Origin: an uncultured Lachnospiraceae bacterium
Lineage (GTDB): Bacteria > Bacillota > Clostridia > Lachnospirales > Lachnospiraceae
Direction of reading: 5' to 3'
Assembly (NCBI GenBank): GCA_949738465.1
Contig: CATJBQ010000072.1
Span: 1-40,927, forward strand
DNA length: 40,927 nt
Shown: positions 8,274 to 15,687 of the stretch, one piece after another
Numbering within the stretch: position 1 is the stretch's first letter
Layout: every line of letters starts with the position of its first letter
The notes under the pieces: model-generated
Databases searched by the model: none
The model's input: the letters and a program-made list of their open reading frames with translations, nothing else
Told to the model about the DNA's origin: nothing
Made by a program: the position numbers and the translations under genes

Positions 8274-8295
8274 GAAAAGGGGGAGGAAAGCTTTG

Positions 8296-9186
8296 ATGGA
8301 TATCTACAGCCTGAGATTATTTTTAAGCGCCGCAAAAACGCTGAATTTTACCAAGACGGCCGAGAATTTTTATACCACCCAGCCGGCGGTGAGCCGCAGG
8401 ATCCGGGAGTTGGAGAAGGAGCTGGGCTATCCGTTGTTTTTGCGGGAATACCACGGGGTGTCCCTGACCAAGGAGGGCGAGCTTCTGCTCCCTTTTATAC
8501 AGAAATCCATGGACGCGCTGAACCTAGGGCTTACCACCGTGAATAACCTGGTGAATATCAAAAAGAGGACCATCACCATCGTATCCATAACGCCGATGAC
8601 AGGCACCTTCCTGCCCGGGATCATCGATGAATTTACCCAGGAAAATCCCGATGTGGAGTTTGAGATCATACGCATGTTTTCCAGGCAGATCCGGGAGAGC
8701 ATCGCACAGGGAAACAGATTCGACATTTATATTGGAGAGGAAAGCGATATCAATGTGGATGATTCCTGGGAAAAGACGGTGATCAAGTCGGACCCGCTGG
8801 GCCTGTTTGTCCGGAAACGGGAAGAACTGGACTGTGCCGCCCGGTTGAAGGAATTTTTGCGAAAGCATCACGCCTTCCTGCTGCCGGAGGAGGAGGCATG
8901 GGCCATGACGTCCTTAAGCAGGAAGCTTCTGGCCTCCTACGGCGTGGATCCGTCCTACTGGGTGGAGACAAGCCCCAGCGAATCCATCATGTTTCACATC
9001 GCCTCCGGCATGGGGTACGCACTTTTTCCCAAAAATGAGTTTTTTTTGAAGGCCTTCGATTTGAAATACATTCCGCTGGATACCGACGAGCGCCTGAACA
9101 TGATCATTGCCTGCCGGAAAGGCGCGCCCTCCCGGGTGCAGGCGTTTTCCAGGCTGGTGGCCCGGCGTGTGGCCGGGAAGGGGTGA
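8296..9186 (+). CDS. LysR family transcriptional regulator
   Basis: A 296-residue LysR-type regulator. The N-terminal winged helix-turn-helix is clear (MDIYSLRLFLSAAKTLNFTK, then AVSRRIRELEKELGYPLFLR, residues 1-60). It is followed by a linker helix and a two-lobed effector domain starting near VSITPMTGTFLPGI. The frame is open further upstream to 8152, but GGGGAGGAAAG at 8280-8290 fixes the start at 8296 and gives the normal family length. LysR genes usually control the divergent neighbour, here the amidohydrolase-MFS operon, in response to a pathway metabolite. truA follows after 91 nt, probably by read-through. Confidence 0.9.
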   Translation: MDIYSLRLFLSAAKTLNFTKTAENFYTTQPAVSRRIRELEKELGYPLFLREYHGVSLTKEGELLLPFIQKSMDALNLGLTTVNNLVNIKKRTITIVSITPMTGTFLPGIIDEFTQENPDVEFEIIRMFSRQIRESIAQGNRFDIYIGEESDINVDDSWEKTVIKSDPLGLFVRKREELDCAARLKEFLRKHHAFLLPEEEAWAMTSLSRKLLASYGVDPSYWVETSPSESIMFHIASGMGYALFPKNEFFLKAFDLKYIPLDTDERLNMIIACRKGAPSRVQAFSRLVARRVAGKG

Positions 9187-9187
9187 G

Positions 9188-9270
9188 CCGTTATGTCCAG
9201 AAATCAGGACAAGGAGGAGGAAGCGGCCTGGGCCGTACCGTTATATCCAGAAACCAGGACAGCGAGGAGG
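9188..9270 (+). repeat. Tandem pair of short hairpin repeats (copies C and D) carrying ribosome binding sites
   Basis: Two 33-nt copies (9188-9220 and 9238-9270) occur with a 50-nt period in the gap between LysR and truA. Each reads CCGTTAT(G/A)TCCAGAAA(T/C)CAGGACA and ends in GAGGAGG. The second copy supplies the ribosome binding site for truA. The core TGTCC/GGACA forms a small hairpin. Related copies are at 5424-5470 and 37632-37680. Confidence 0.6.
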
Positions 9271-9277
9271 AAAAAGG

Positions 9278-10018
9278 ATGCCTGTATACAAAGCGCTTAT
9301 ACAATACGACGGAACCCGCTACCGGGGCTGGCAGAGCCAGAAAAATGGGGAAAACACCATCCAGGGGAAAATTGTGTCGGTGCTAAGCCGCCTGGCAGAA
9401 AAGCCGGTGGAGGTGCAGGGCTCCGGGCGCACCGATGCGGGCGTCCACGCCAGGGGCCAGGTGATCAGCTTTGCGCTGGAGGATTTTTGGGATCCAGGGG
9501 AGCTTCTGGCCGCCATGAACCGTTACCTTCCGGAGGATATCGGGGTGCTGTCCATAGAGGAGGCCCCGGACCGGTTCCATGCCCGGCTGTGTGCCCGTGG
9601 CAAGACCTACCTGTACCGGATCTGGAACAGCAGTCTCCCCAATGTGTTTGAACGCAAATGGATGGATACCATCAGCGAACCTCTGAATACGGAGGCCATG
9701 GCAGAGGCGGCGTCCTATTTCCTGGGAACCCATGATTTTGCGGCTTTTTGCGCCGTGAAGAAGAAAAAGAAATCTACGGTGCGCACCATCCACGAGATCC
9801 GTATCGAGCGGGAGGGGGACGAGGTACGCATCTGGGTGACGGGAGACGGATTTCTGCACCATATGGTGCGGATTCTGGTGGGAACCCTGGTGGAGGCGGG
9901 CCTTGGCAGGCGGGAAGGCTGTGAGATTCCAAAGCTTTTCGCGGAAGGGATCCGGGCGCAGGCAGGTATCACCATGCCGGCCAGGGGGCTGACCTTGTGG
10001 GAAGTATATTATGAATAA
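9278..10018 (+). CDS. truA: tRNA pseudouridine(38-40) synthase TruA
   Basis: A 246-residue enzyme that isomerises uridines 38, 39 and 40 in the tRNA anticodon stem-loop. The catalytic motif GRTDAGVHA carries the nucleophilic Asp53. Other family marks are YDGTRYRGWQ near the N-terminus, the KTYLYRIWN strand and the C-terminal FLHHMVRILVGTLVEAG. The start at 9278 gives the standard TruA N-terminus and follows GAGGAGG in a repeat copy. Earlier in-frame starts would add unrelated sequence from the repeat region. In many Clostridia truA sits with ribosomal genes (rplM-rpsI) or ECF transporter genes; here it is detached, between a LysR gene and a hydrolase gene. Confidence 0.95.
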   Translation: MPVYKALIQYDGTRYRGWQSQKNGENTIQGKIVSVLSRLAEKPVEVQGSGRTDAGVHARGQVISFALEDFWDPGELLAAMNRYLPEDIGVLSIEEAPDRFHARLCARGKTYLYRIWNSSLPNVFERKWMDTISEPLNTEAMAEAASYFLGTHDFAAFCAVKKKKKSTVRTIHEIRIEREGDEVRIWVTGDGFLHHMVRILVGTLVEAGLGRREGCEIPKLFAEGIRAQAGITMPARGLTLWEVYYE

Positions 10019-10031
10019 GGAGGATTTTTTC

Positions 10032-10844
10032 ATGGAAAACGAAAAGAACACTGTTAATTACACCGCCAACGGCGGCCAGACCTATCTGCCGTTTCAGGAC
10101 AACACCGGGATTGGCTTCCTGCCTTATGAAAAGCCCAAAAGGCCCGAACCGCCCCTGCCGGAGCTTGTGCTTTCCCGGAAATTTATCGAACTGGGGTTCG
10201 AGCTTCCCTCCCAGAAGCAGCATTTCCTGCCGGGGGTGACGGCGGAGATGATGGACTGGTTCTGGGCCAATATGGAAAAATGCTATTACCTGTGGGCCCC
10301 CGGCTCCCACAAGCGGTTTAGCTGGGTGCGGGAGCCCTGGAAATACGGCATGATGCATTCGGCCCATATCATTTCCGAGGTGGTGGAGCCGGGACTTCCG
10401 GTCTTTGGCGGCAACGGCGTGCAGATCAACCGGCTGGGCCTGGAGGAGCACTATCCCTTTACCACCTGCTTAGAGCATGTGATTGTGGAGGGGGTTTTTA
10501 ACGGCAAGGGGGAGTGGATCGACGCTACGGTACATATGTGGGAGGATACCGCAGGCGGCCTTTTTCACATCACGGCCACCGTCCAGAACACCAGGGCCAC
10601 GGCGCCGCCGGATTTCATCCTGGAGATGCTGGCGAAGGATCCCCATGTGAAGATCGTACCCAATTTTGCCACGGAGCATGAGGATTACGAGGCTTCCCAG
10701 TGGCCCGTTTTCCTGCCGAAGCTGTACGAGCTATGGAAGGACCACCCGGATCCCACCCAGAATGTCCGGTGCAATCTGAAGGCGGAGCAGGGGGCGGACG
10801 GGGTGTTCCGGTACGTTGAGCCTCATGAGCCGGTTGTGTATTAG
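10032..10844 (+). CDS. DAPG hydrolase (PhlG)/phloretin hydrolase-like protein
   Basis: A 270-residue protein that I assign by pattern to the 2,4-diacetylphloroglucinol hydrolase family. This family includes PhlG and phloretin hydrolase (Phy) from the gut bacterium Eubacterium ramulus, zinc enzymes that hydrolyse a C-C bond between an acyl chain and a phloroglucinol ring. Supporting features are the central YYLWAPGSHKRFSW and MMHSAHIISE segments (His109, His112), Glu148, and a C-terminal HxxxE (His216, Glu220) before FLPKLYELW, which matches the known HxxxE zinc pair in spacing. The length also fits. AAGGAGG 9 nt upstream sets the start at 10032 rather than 10011. It follows truA by 13 nt and ends at a clear terminator. 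The substrate is inference; the fold could serve another acyl-aromatic compound. Confidence 0.6.
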   Translation: MENEKNTVNYTANGGQTYLPFQDNTGIGFLPYEKPKRPEPPLPELVLSRKFIELGFELPSQKQHFLPGVTAEMMDWFWANMEKCYYLWAPGSHKRFSWVREPWKYGMMHSAHIISEVVEPGLPVFGGNGVQINRLGLEEHYPFTTCLEHVIVEGVFNGKGEWIDATVHMWEDTAGGLFHITATVQNTRATAPPDFILEMLAKDPHVKIVPNFATEHEDYEASQWPVFLPKLYELWKDHPDPTQNVRCNLKAEQGADGVFRYVEPHEPVVY

Positions 10845-10852
10845 GCTGCAGA

Positions 10853-10904
10853 TGGAAAGCCCGAAGTGCAGTAGAAAAGCTGCATTTGGGGCTTTCTTTT
10901 TTTG
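10853..10904 (+). terminator. Intrinsic terminator
   Basis: GAAAGCCC (10855-10862) pairs with GGGCTTTC (10889-10896) and GTGCAG pairs with CTGCAT inside it. A run of seven T follows. It closes the truA-hydrolase unit. Confidence 0.85.
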
Positions 10905-10914
10905 AAAAGTACGA

Positions 10915-10945
10915 TATAATCGATTTATATAAATAATTTATATAA
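10915..10945 (+). promoter_or_regulatory. -10 box and palindromic operator of the TetR gene
   Basis: TATAAT (10915-10920) is followed 4 nt later by a perfect 21-bp palindrome (10925-10945) with 10-bp arms TTATATAAAT and ATTTATATAA around a central A. It covers the expected transcription start and lies 26 nt before the TetR start codon. This is the arrangement expected for autorepression. No good -35 box is visible at 17 nt. Confidence 0.6.
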
Positions 10946-10970
10946 CATGCTTATGAAAAAGGAGAAGGAC

Positions 10971-11594
10971 ATGCCAAAACAAAAAATTACAAAGGAAATG
11001 GTGGTGGAGGCCGCATTTGACCTGGCCAGGGACGGCGGTATGGAGCAGGTGCTGGTGAAGAATCTTGCGAAACGCCTTGGCTGCTCGGTGCAGCCGATTT
11101 ACAGCTACTGCCGGAATATGGAGGGGCTGCGCTGGGAGGTGACAGAGCGTGCTGCCGGTTTCGTGAGATCTTATGTGGCCGGAAAGCTGGAACAGGAGAG
11201 GCTGTCTGGCGATAGCGGGAAGGAGCGGGAGGATCTGTTTCGAAGTACCGGGAGGGCCTATCTGCAACTGGCCGGTGAAGAACCCCACATTTTTCGGATT
11301 TTTACCCTGCACCGGCGGGAGGGCATTTCTTCCATGGCGGACTTATACCGGCGGGAGGCCGATTTCCGTATGGCGGAGGTGATCGGGCATCATCAGGGGA
11401 TTTCAACGGAGCAGGCGGAAAAGCTGCATCTTCATATGCTGGTCTATACCATCGGCCTGGGGACGATTTTTTCGGTCTGCAGTCCGGGGATCGGGGCAGA
11501 GGAGATGACGGCCTGGCAGGATTGTGCCTATGAGGCATTTTCGGCGTGGATGAAGAAGGAGGAGAACGATGGAAAAGATTCTTGTGGTTTATAA
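10971..11594 (+). CDS. TetR/AcrR family transcriptional regulator
   Basis: A 207-residue one-component repressor. The N-terminal helix-turn-helix is recognisable (ITKEMVVEAAFDLARDGG, then VKNLAKRLGCSVQPIYSYCRNMEGL, residues 5-50). The C-terminal ligand domain is of the WHG type, with a conserved FRIFTLHR segment. AAAGGAGAAGG sets the start at 10971; an upstream in-frame ATG at 10947 lies directly against the operator palindrome. Its last 26 nt overlap the flavodoxin gene, so the two are one operon and the regulator probably controls itself and that flavodoxin. Confidence 0.85.
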   Translation: MPKQKITKEMVVEAAFDLARDGGMEQVLVKNLAKRLGCSVQPIYSYCRNMEGLRWEVTERAAGFVRSYVAGKLEQERLSGDSGKEREDLFRSTGRAYLQLAGEEPHIFRIFTLHRREGISSMADLYRREADFRMAEVIGHHQGISTEQAEKLHLHMLVYTIGLGTIFSVCSPGIGAEEMTAWQDCAYEAFSAWMKKEENDGKDSCGL

Positions 11595-12087
11595 AAGCAG
11601 CACGGGCTTTACCTTAAAATATGCCCGGTGGATTGCCCAGGCGTTACAGTGTGACCTGGCGGATGTGAAGGAGGTGTCCGCCCGTAAGCTGTCCGGCTAT
11701 GATACGGTGATTTTTGGCTCCAGGGCCCATGCGGGGCGCATCGACGGCTACCGGAGGATCCGGGATCTGGTGCAAAAAAGCGATGTCAGCCGCTTCCTTT
11801 TGTTTGTGACGGGGGCCATGCCTGCGGAGGCGGAGGAGACGGTAGAGGAGTTCTGGAAGCAGAACCTGACGGAAGAAGAACGTAAGGAGGTTTCGCATTT
11901 TTATATGCCGGGCGGGCTGTGCTATGAGCGGATGTCTCTGCCGGACCGGCTGATGATGAAGGCCTTTTCTGCTATGCTGGGGAAGAAAGCGAAAAGTGAA
12001 GATGAGGTTAAGATGGCGCGGATGATCGAGGGGTCTTATGATCTTTCGGACCGGAAGTATCTGGAACCGCTGATCGCACTGTTCTAA
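11569..12087 (+). CDS. Flavodoxin domain protein
   Basis: A 172-residue protein with a flavodoxin fold. The N-terminal MEKILVVYKSSTGFTLKYA contains the FMN phosphate-binding loop (SSTGFT), and later segments (VIFGSRAHAGRIDGY, LLFVTGA) match the ring-binding loops. It resembles the HemG/flavodoxin-5 group, which has been tied to protoporphyrinogen oxidase in some bacteria; that function is not supported here by neighbouring heme genes. It overlaps the TetR gene by 26 nt in another frame, so it is translationally coupled and probably induced when the repressor binds its ligand. It ends before a strong hairpin. Confidence 0.8.
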   Translation: MEKILVVYKSSTGFTLKYARWIAQALQCDLADVKEVSARKLSGYDTVIFGSRAHAGRIDGYRRIRDLVQKSDVSRFLLFVTGAMPAEAEETVEEFWKQNLTEEERKEVSHFYMPGGLCYERMSLPDRLMMKAFSAMLGKKAKSEDEVKMARMIEGSYDLSDRKYLEPLIALF

Positions 12088-12106
12088 CTGGCCTGGTCAA
12101 AAATAA

Positions 12107-12138
12107 CAAAACTGGATGTGTTCACACATCCAGTTTTG
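12107..12138. terminator. Perfect 14-bp hairpin terminator
   Basis: The arms at 12107-12120 and 12125-12138 are perfectly complementary (CAAAACTGGATGTG and its complement) with a TTCA loop. The stem base is A-rich on one side and T-rich on the other. It ends the TetR-flavodoxin operon. Confidence 0.75.
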
Positions 12139-12218
12139 CGTTAGGATAGATGCAGACGTCAAGAAGAAGGGATTCGGTCCGTATTTCCAGAATTTATAAA
12201 AACGAGGAGTGATCGTAA

Positions 12219-12725
12219 ATGGAAAAAACCAATAAGTTCGTGGTCATTACCGCCATCGGCGTGGCCTTAACCTATGTTTTCACGGCATTTGTAAACGTCC
12301 GCCTGCCCGTCGGCGGCAACGGCGGTCTGATCCATCTGGGCAATGTGCCCCTGTTTATTTTTGCCATTTTATTTGGGAAAAAGACCGGAGCCATTGTGGG
12401 CGGCGTCGGGATGGGGCTGTTTGACCTGCTAAGCGGCTGGACTCTGTGGGCGCCTTTCACCCTGGTGATCGTGGGGCTGATGGGCTTTGTGGTGGGGGCC
12501 ATTACCGAGAAGAAGCAGGGCTATGGCTGGAGTGCGGCGGCAATGCTTGCGGCCCTCGTTATTAAAATCACAGGATACTATGCGGCGGAGGGTCTCATCT
12601 ATGGAAACTGGCTGACGCCCGCGCTGTCCATTCCCGGCAATGTGATCCAGGTGGGGACGGCCATAGCCATCGTCCTGATCGTGCTTGTACCCTTAAGGAC
12701 AGCGGCAAAAGCAATTTTTCGTTAA
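12219..12725 (+). CDS. ECF transporter S component (substrate unknown)
   Basis: A 168-residue membrane protein with about six hydrophobic segments, matching the substrate-binding S component of energy-coupling factor vitamin importers. Visible are the AxxxALTYV start of helix 1, the VRLPVGGNGGLIHLGN substrate loop, and the LFGKKTGAIVGGVGMGLFDLL segment typical of the HmpT/DUF1393-like branch. No EcfA or EcfT genes are nearby, so it would use a shared energising module. The vitamin cannot be named from sequence. A class V aminotransferase follows after 40 nt, which makes a B6-type substrate worth considering, as inference only. The start follows CGAGGAGTG. No riboswitch was recognised in the upstream 80 nt. 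Confidence 0.82.
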   Translation: MEKTNKFVVITAIGVALTYVFTAFVNVRLPVGGNGGLIHLGNVPLFIFAILFGKKTGAIVGGVGMGLFDLLSGWTLWAPFTLVIVGLMGFVVGAITEKKQGYGWSAAAMLAALVIKITGYYAAEGLIYGNWLTPALSIPGNVIQVGTAIAIVLIVLVPLRTAAKAIFR

Positions 12726-12765
12726 AAAAATATCAATTTGGGAAGATGTTTGAAGGAGGCAGAAG

Positions 12766-13902
12766 ATGTACAAAATTATGACGCCGGGGCCCACCCAGGT
12801 ATCCGAAAATGTGTTGAAGGCCAGGAGCCTGCCCTGTACCAATCCGGACCTGGATCTTAGCTTTTATGATTTTTATAAGGAAACCTGTGAATTGATCAGC
12901 CGGTTGGTTGGAACAAAAAATGAGACCTTGATCCTGGGCGGGGAGGGCATCCTGGGGCTGGAGGCATCCTGCGCGTCCCTGACGGAGCCGGGAGACCGGG
13001 TGCTGGTCCTTGACAATGGCGTGTTCGGAAAAGGCTTTGCAGATTTCGTCACCATGTATGGCGGCGAGGCGGTGTACTACACCACAGATTACAAAAAGCC
13101 CCTGGATCCGGAGGCCCTTGAAGCGTATCTTAAGCAGGACCATGCTTTCAAATACGCCACCCTGGTCCACTGCGACACCCCCAGCGGGATGTTAAACCCC
13201 ATCCACAAGCTGTGCCCTTTGCTGAAAAAATACGGCATCCTCACGGTGGTAGATTCCGTGTCGGCCATGTTCGGGGAGCCGGTACAGGTGGATGAATCCG
13301 GGATCGACCTTCTCTGCGGCGGCTCCCAGAAGGCCCTGTCCGCCCCGCCCGGACTGACATTTGTCACAGTAAGCAGGCAGGCCAGGGAAGCCATGGACCG
13401 GCGGCGGACGCCCATTGCCTCCTTCTATGCCAGCCTCAAGGCATTTGAGGGCTATTATGAGAAAAAATGGTTCCCCTACACCATGCCCATCAGCGATATT
13501 TACGGACTGCGGGCGGCGCTGGATCAGGTATGGGAGGACCGGGAGATGATTTCCCGCCATGAACGGATCGCCTCCGCCTGCCGGGGGGCCCTTACCAGGG
13601 CCGGCCTTCGGCTGCATACCCTAGGGGGGTATTCCAATACGGTGACGGTGTTCGATGTGCCAGAAGGTGTCACGGCAGAGGCCATTCTGGAGGGGATGAA
13701 GGCGGAGCATAACATCATGCTGGCCGGTTCCTTCGACGTGCTGTCCGGCCAGGTGATCCGCATCGGCCATATGGGGAACAACGCCAATGTGGCCGATATG
13801 ACAGAGACCATGCAGGCCCTGGAGGCGGTGCTTAAGAGCCTGGGGATGGAGCTTCGGGCTTCTCTGGGGGAGGTGTTTGGGGAGTCGCTTGGGGAGGAAT
13901 AA
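12766..13902 (+). CDS. Class V aminotransferase, alanine-glyoxylate/serine-pyruvate type
   Basis: A 378-residue PLP enzyme of fold type I, class V. The N-terminal MTPGPTQVSENVL is the signature of the alanine-glyoxylate/serine-pyruvate and aminoethylphosphonate aminotransferase group. Asp163 in VVDSVSAMFG should contact the pyridine nitrogen and Lys189 in GGSQKALSAPPG should bind PLP. It probably moves an amino group between a small amino acid and glyoxylate or pyruvate; the exact pair is unknown. GGAGGCAGAAG precedes the start. It shares an operon with the ECF S component and converges with the ABC permease gene after only 18 nt, with no separate terminator visible. Confidence 0.88.
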   Translation: MYKIMTPGPTQVSENVLKARSLPCTNPDLDLSFYDFYKETCELISRLVGTKNETLILGGEGILGLEASCASLTEPGDRVLVLDNGVFGKGFADFVTMYGGEAVYYTTDYKKPLDPEALEAYLKQDHAFKYATLVHCDTPSGMLNPIHKLCPLLKKYGILTVVDSVSAMFGEPVQVDESGIDLLCGGSQKALSAPPGLTFVTVSRQAREAMDRRRTPIASFYASLKAFEGYYEKKWFPYTMPISDIYGLRAALDQVWEDREMISRHERIASACRGALTRAGLRLHTLGGYSNTVTVFDVPEGVTAEAILEGMKAEHNIMLAGSFDVLSGQVIRIGHMGNNANVADMTETMQALEAVLKSLGMELRASLGEVFGESLGEE

Positions 13903-13920
13903 ACGTCTCCCCATCTATCT

Positions 13921-14673
13921 TCAACTCCAATCCTTCCTCCGGTAGCACGCCGCCCCCACAAGGATGAACAGCGCTGTCAGCACCGATAAAACCATAAGCT
14001 CCTTTCCATGCTGCAAAAGGCCGTCCCCGGCGAAAGCGCCCTGCATCAGGTCCACGGCATAGGTCATGGGCAGGAAGGAGGCGGCTGCCTTTACGGACTC
14101 CGGGAACAACTGGTCGGGGATGGTGGCCCCGGACAGGAACAGCATCACAAAATAAAACAGGTAGCACAGCAGATTGGTGATCTTGGCATCCCTTGCTACG
14201 GCCGTGAACAGAAAGCCCATGGAAAACATGGCGCCTGTGGACAGCAGGATGCTGACGCAGATGGGCAGGAAGGATCCCAGGATCTGGATCCGGTAGAGAA
14301 GAATCCCCGCTGCCAGGAGGATGGCGATGCCGATGAGCGTCATTAGGAGATTTATCGTTGTCTGTGCCAGGATCACCGTTTTCTTTCCCACCGGCGTGGC
14401 GTCAAACCGCTTGTAAATTTTTTTTTCCTTGTAACCGGCCAGGGTCAGCGGGAAGGCCATCAGGCCGGTGACGCCGATCACCATGGTGGCGTAGGCCGGC
14501 ACGGAAAGGTCCATCATACCTAAGGGTTCGCCGGGAGAAAAGGGCTCGTTTCCGTAGATGCTTCCAAATAAGACCAGCATCATGGTTGGAAACACAAGGG
14601 TGAAAAAGCATCCGAAAAATTCCCGCAGGAACAAGAAAAATTCAATCTGGCAGATGGTCATAAATCGTTTCAT
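13921..14673 (-). CDS. ABC-2 type transporter permease
   Basis: A 250-residue membrane protein with about six hydrophobic segments and the layout of ABC-2 exporter permeases (an N-terminal helix, a cytoplasmic KEKKIYKRFDATPVGKKT loop, and the C-terminal LSGATIPDQLFPESVKAAASFLPMTYAVDLMQGA segment). It pairs with the ATP-binding protein encoded upstream, whose stop overlaps this start by 4 nt (ATGA). Such pairs export lipids, peptides or drugs. The divergent LytTR/DUF3021 pair across the palindromic element is a plausible regulator, as inference. Confidence 0.85.
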   Translation of the reverse strand: MKRFMTICQIEFFLFLREFFGCFFTLVFPTMMLVLFGSIYGNEPFSPGEPLGMMDLSVPAYATMVIGVTGLMAFPLTLAGYKEKKIYKRFDATPVGKKTVILAQTTINLLMTLIGIAILLAAGILLYRIQILGSFLPICVSILLSTGAMFSMGFLFTAVARDAKITNLLCYLFYFVMLFLSGATIPDQLFPESVKAAASFLPMTYAVDLMQGAFAGDGLLQHGKELMVLSVLTALFILVGAACYRRKDWS

Positions 14674-15461
14674 AAAATTCCCTCCATGGTAAGGCCCTCG
14701 CTTTTTGGGGCCATCTGTAAATAAAGCGCTTCCAGTGACAGGTTCTCGTTTTGGGGATTCCAGGGGAGCGTGCCGTCCTTAGAAATCCGTTTTTTCGCGT
14801 ATTCCCGGAATTGGGGCTGCGTGCCAAAGAACGTTTGTTCTCCCTTTTCCAGATAGAGGATCCGGTCCGCCAGGGCTTCCACCTCGTCCAGATAATGGGA
14901 GATCATCAGGATGGCGATGCCGCTGTTTTTGATCTGGCCAAAGGCCGACCACATGCTCTGGCGTACCTCCGGGTCAAGGCCGGTGGTCAGCTCATCCAGC
15001 AGGATCAGCTTTGGGCGGCCAATCAGGGCCAGCAGAATGGACAGACGCTGCTTTTCCCCGCCGGAAAGCTTGTGGATGGGGCGTTTCCGCTTGGAATCGA
15101 GATCCAGTTGTGAGAGCAGCAGGCTCCAGTCGGCGGGCCGTTCATAGAAGCTGGCAAAGAGCCGGCATACCTCGTCCACCCGAAGATGCATGGGATAGTC
15201 GGTTTCCTGTAGCTGGACGCCCATTTTCCCATAGACCTCTCTGCGGTGCTGCCAGGGATCCAGGTCGAATACCCGGACGGCGCCGCTTTCCGGTTTCTTA
15301 AGCCCCTCCACACACTCGATGGTGGATGTCTTTCCGGAGCCGTTGGCTCCGATGACCGCCAGGATCTCTCCCGGCTCCAGGGAGAAGGAAACGTCCGAGA
15401 CGGCCTTTACCTTGCGGTAGGACAGATGCAGGTGGTCTACCTGTACAATTGGTTGTGTCAT
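14670..15461 (-). CDS. ABC transporter ATP-binding protein
   Basis: A 263-residue ABC ATPase. It shows Walker A GANGSGKT (residues 38-45), a Q-loop around VQLQETDYP, the signature LSGGEKQRL, Walker B LILLDE with LTTGLD, and the switch His in MISHYLDEVEALADRI. The glutamate after Walker B is present, so it should be active. GGAGGTAAAAAT just upstream selects the start at 15461 over a longer in-frame start at 15509. It is coupled to the permease by a 4-nt overlap. A strong inverted repeat lies in its leader at 15495-15532. Confidence 0.92.
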   Translation of the reverse strand: MTQPIVQVDHLHLSYRKVKAVSDVSFSLEPGEILAVIGANGSGKTSTIECVEGLKKPESGAVRVFDLDPWQHRREVYGKMGVQLQETDYPMHLRVDEVCRLFASFYERPADWSLLLSQLDLDSKRKRPIHKLSGGEKQRLSILLALIGRPKLILLDELTTGLDPEVRQSMWSAFGQIKNSGIAILMISHYLDEVEALADRILYLEKGEQTFFGTQPQFREYAKKRISKDGTLPWNPQNENLSLEALYLQMAPKSEGLTMEGIL

Positions 15462-15494
15462 ATTTTTACCTCCGTATCCTGCGGTTGTCCGGTA

Positions 15495-15532
15495 GATGGG
15501 AGCTGCCAATCTAAGTATTGGCAGGCCCCATC
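15495..15532 (-). promoter_or_regulatory. Nested inverted repeat in the ABC transporter leader
   Basis: TGCCAAT and ATTGGCA (15504-15510 and 15517-15523) pair around a 6-nt loop, enclosed by GATGGG and CCCATC. It lies about 34 nt upstream of the ABC ATPase start on the minus strand and lacks a U-tract, so it is more likely an operator or leader structure than a terminator. The stretch from here to 15687 holds no recognised gene. Confidence 0.45.
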
Positions 15533-15687
15533 TGCCGGGAAATGCATGTCATGGTTTCAGCATACGCTTTTAGGAAGCGGAGCACAACCAGGCTGGCGGA
15601 AGCAGCTTCTGTGGCTGTGTGAGAGGTCGTATTTTCTGTTTCAAATGCATGCGGCGGCTGCGTGAGATGTGTTATACTAATAGAAAG

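Noticed and set aside
8152-8295. An N-terminal extension of the LysR gene to 8152
   Set aside because: The extension has no ribosome binding site and would cover the divergent promoter; GGGGAGGAAAG fixes the start at 8296 with the normal family length.
9107-9277. An extended N-terminus for TruA beginning in the LysR gene
   Set aside because: The extra residues are encoded by the tandem repeat and the LysR tail and match nothing in TruA.
12139-12218. A riboswitch before the ECF S component
   Set aside because: I searched the 80-nt leader by eye for thiamine, FMN, preQ1 and folate-type aptamer patterns and found none. It also lacks a terminator hairpin.
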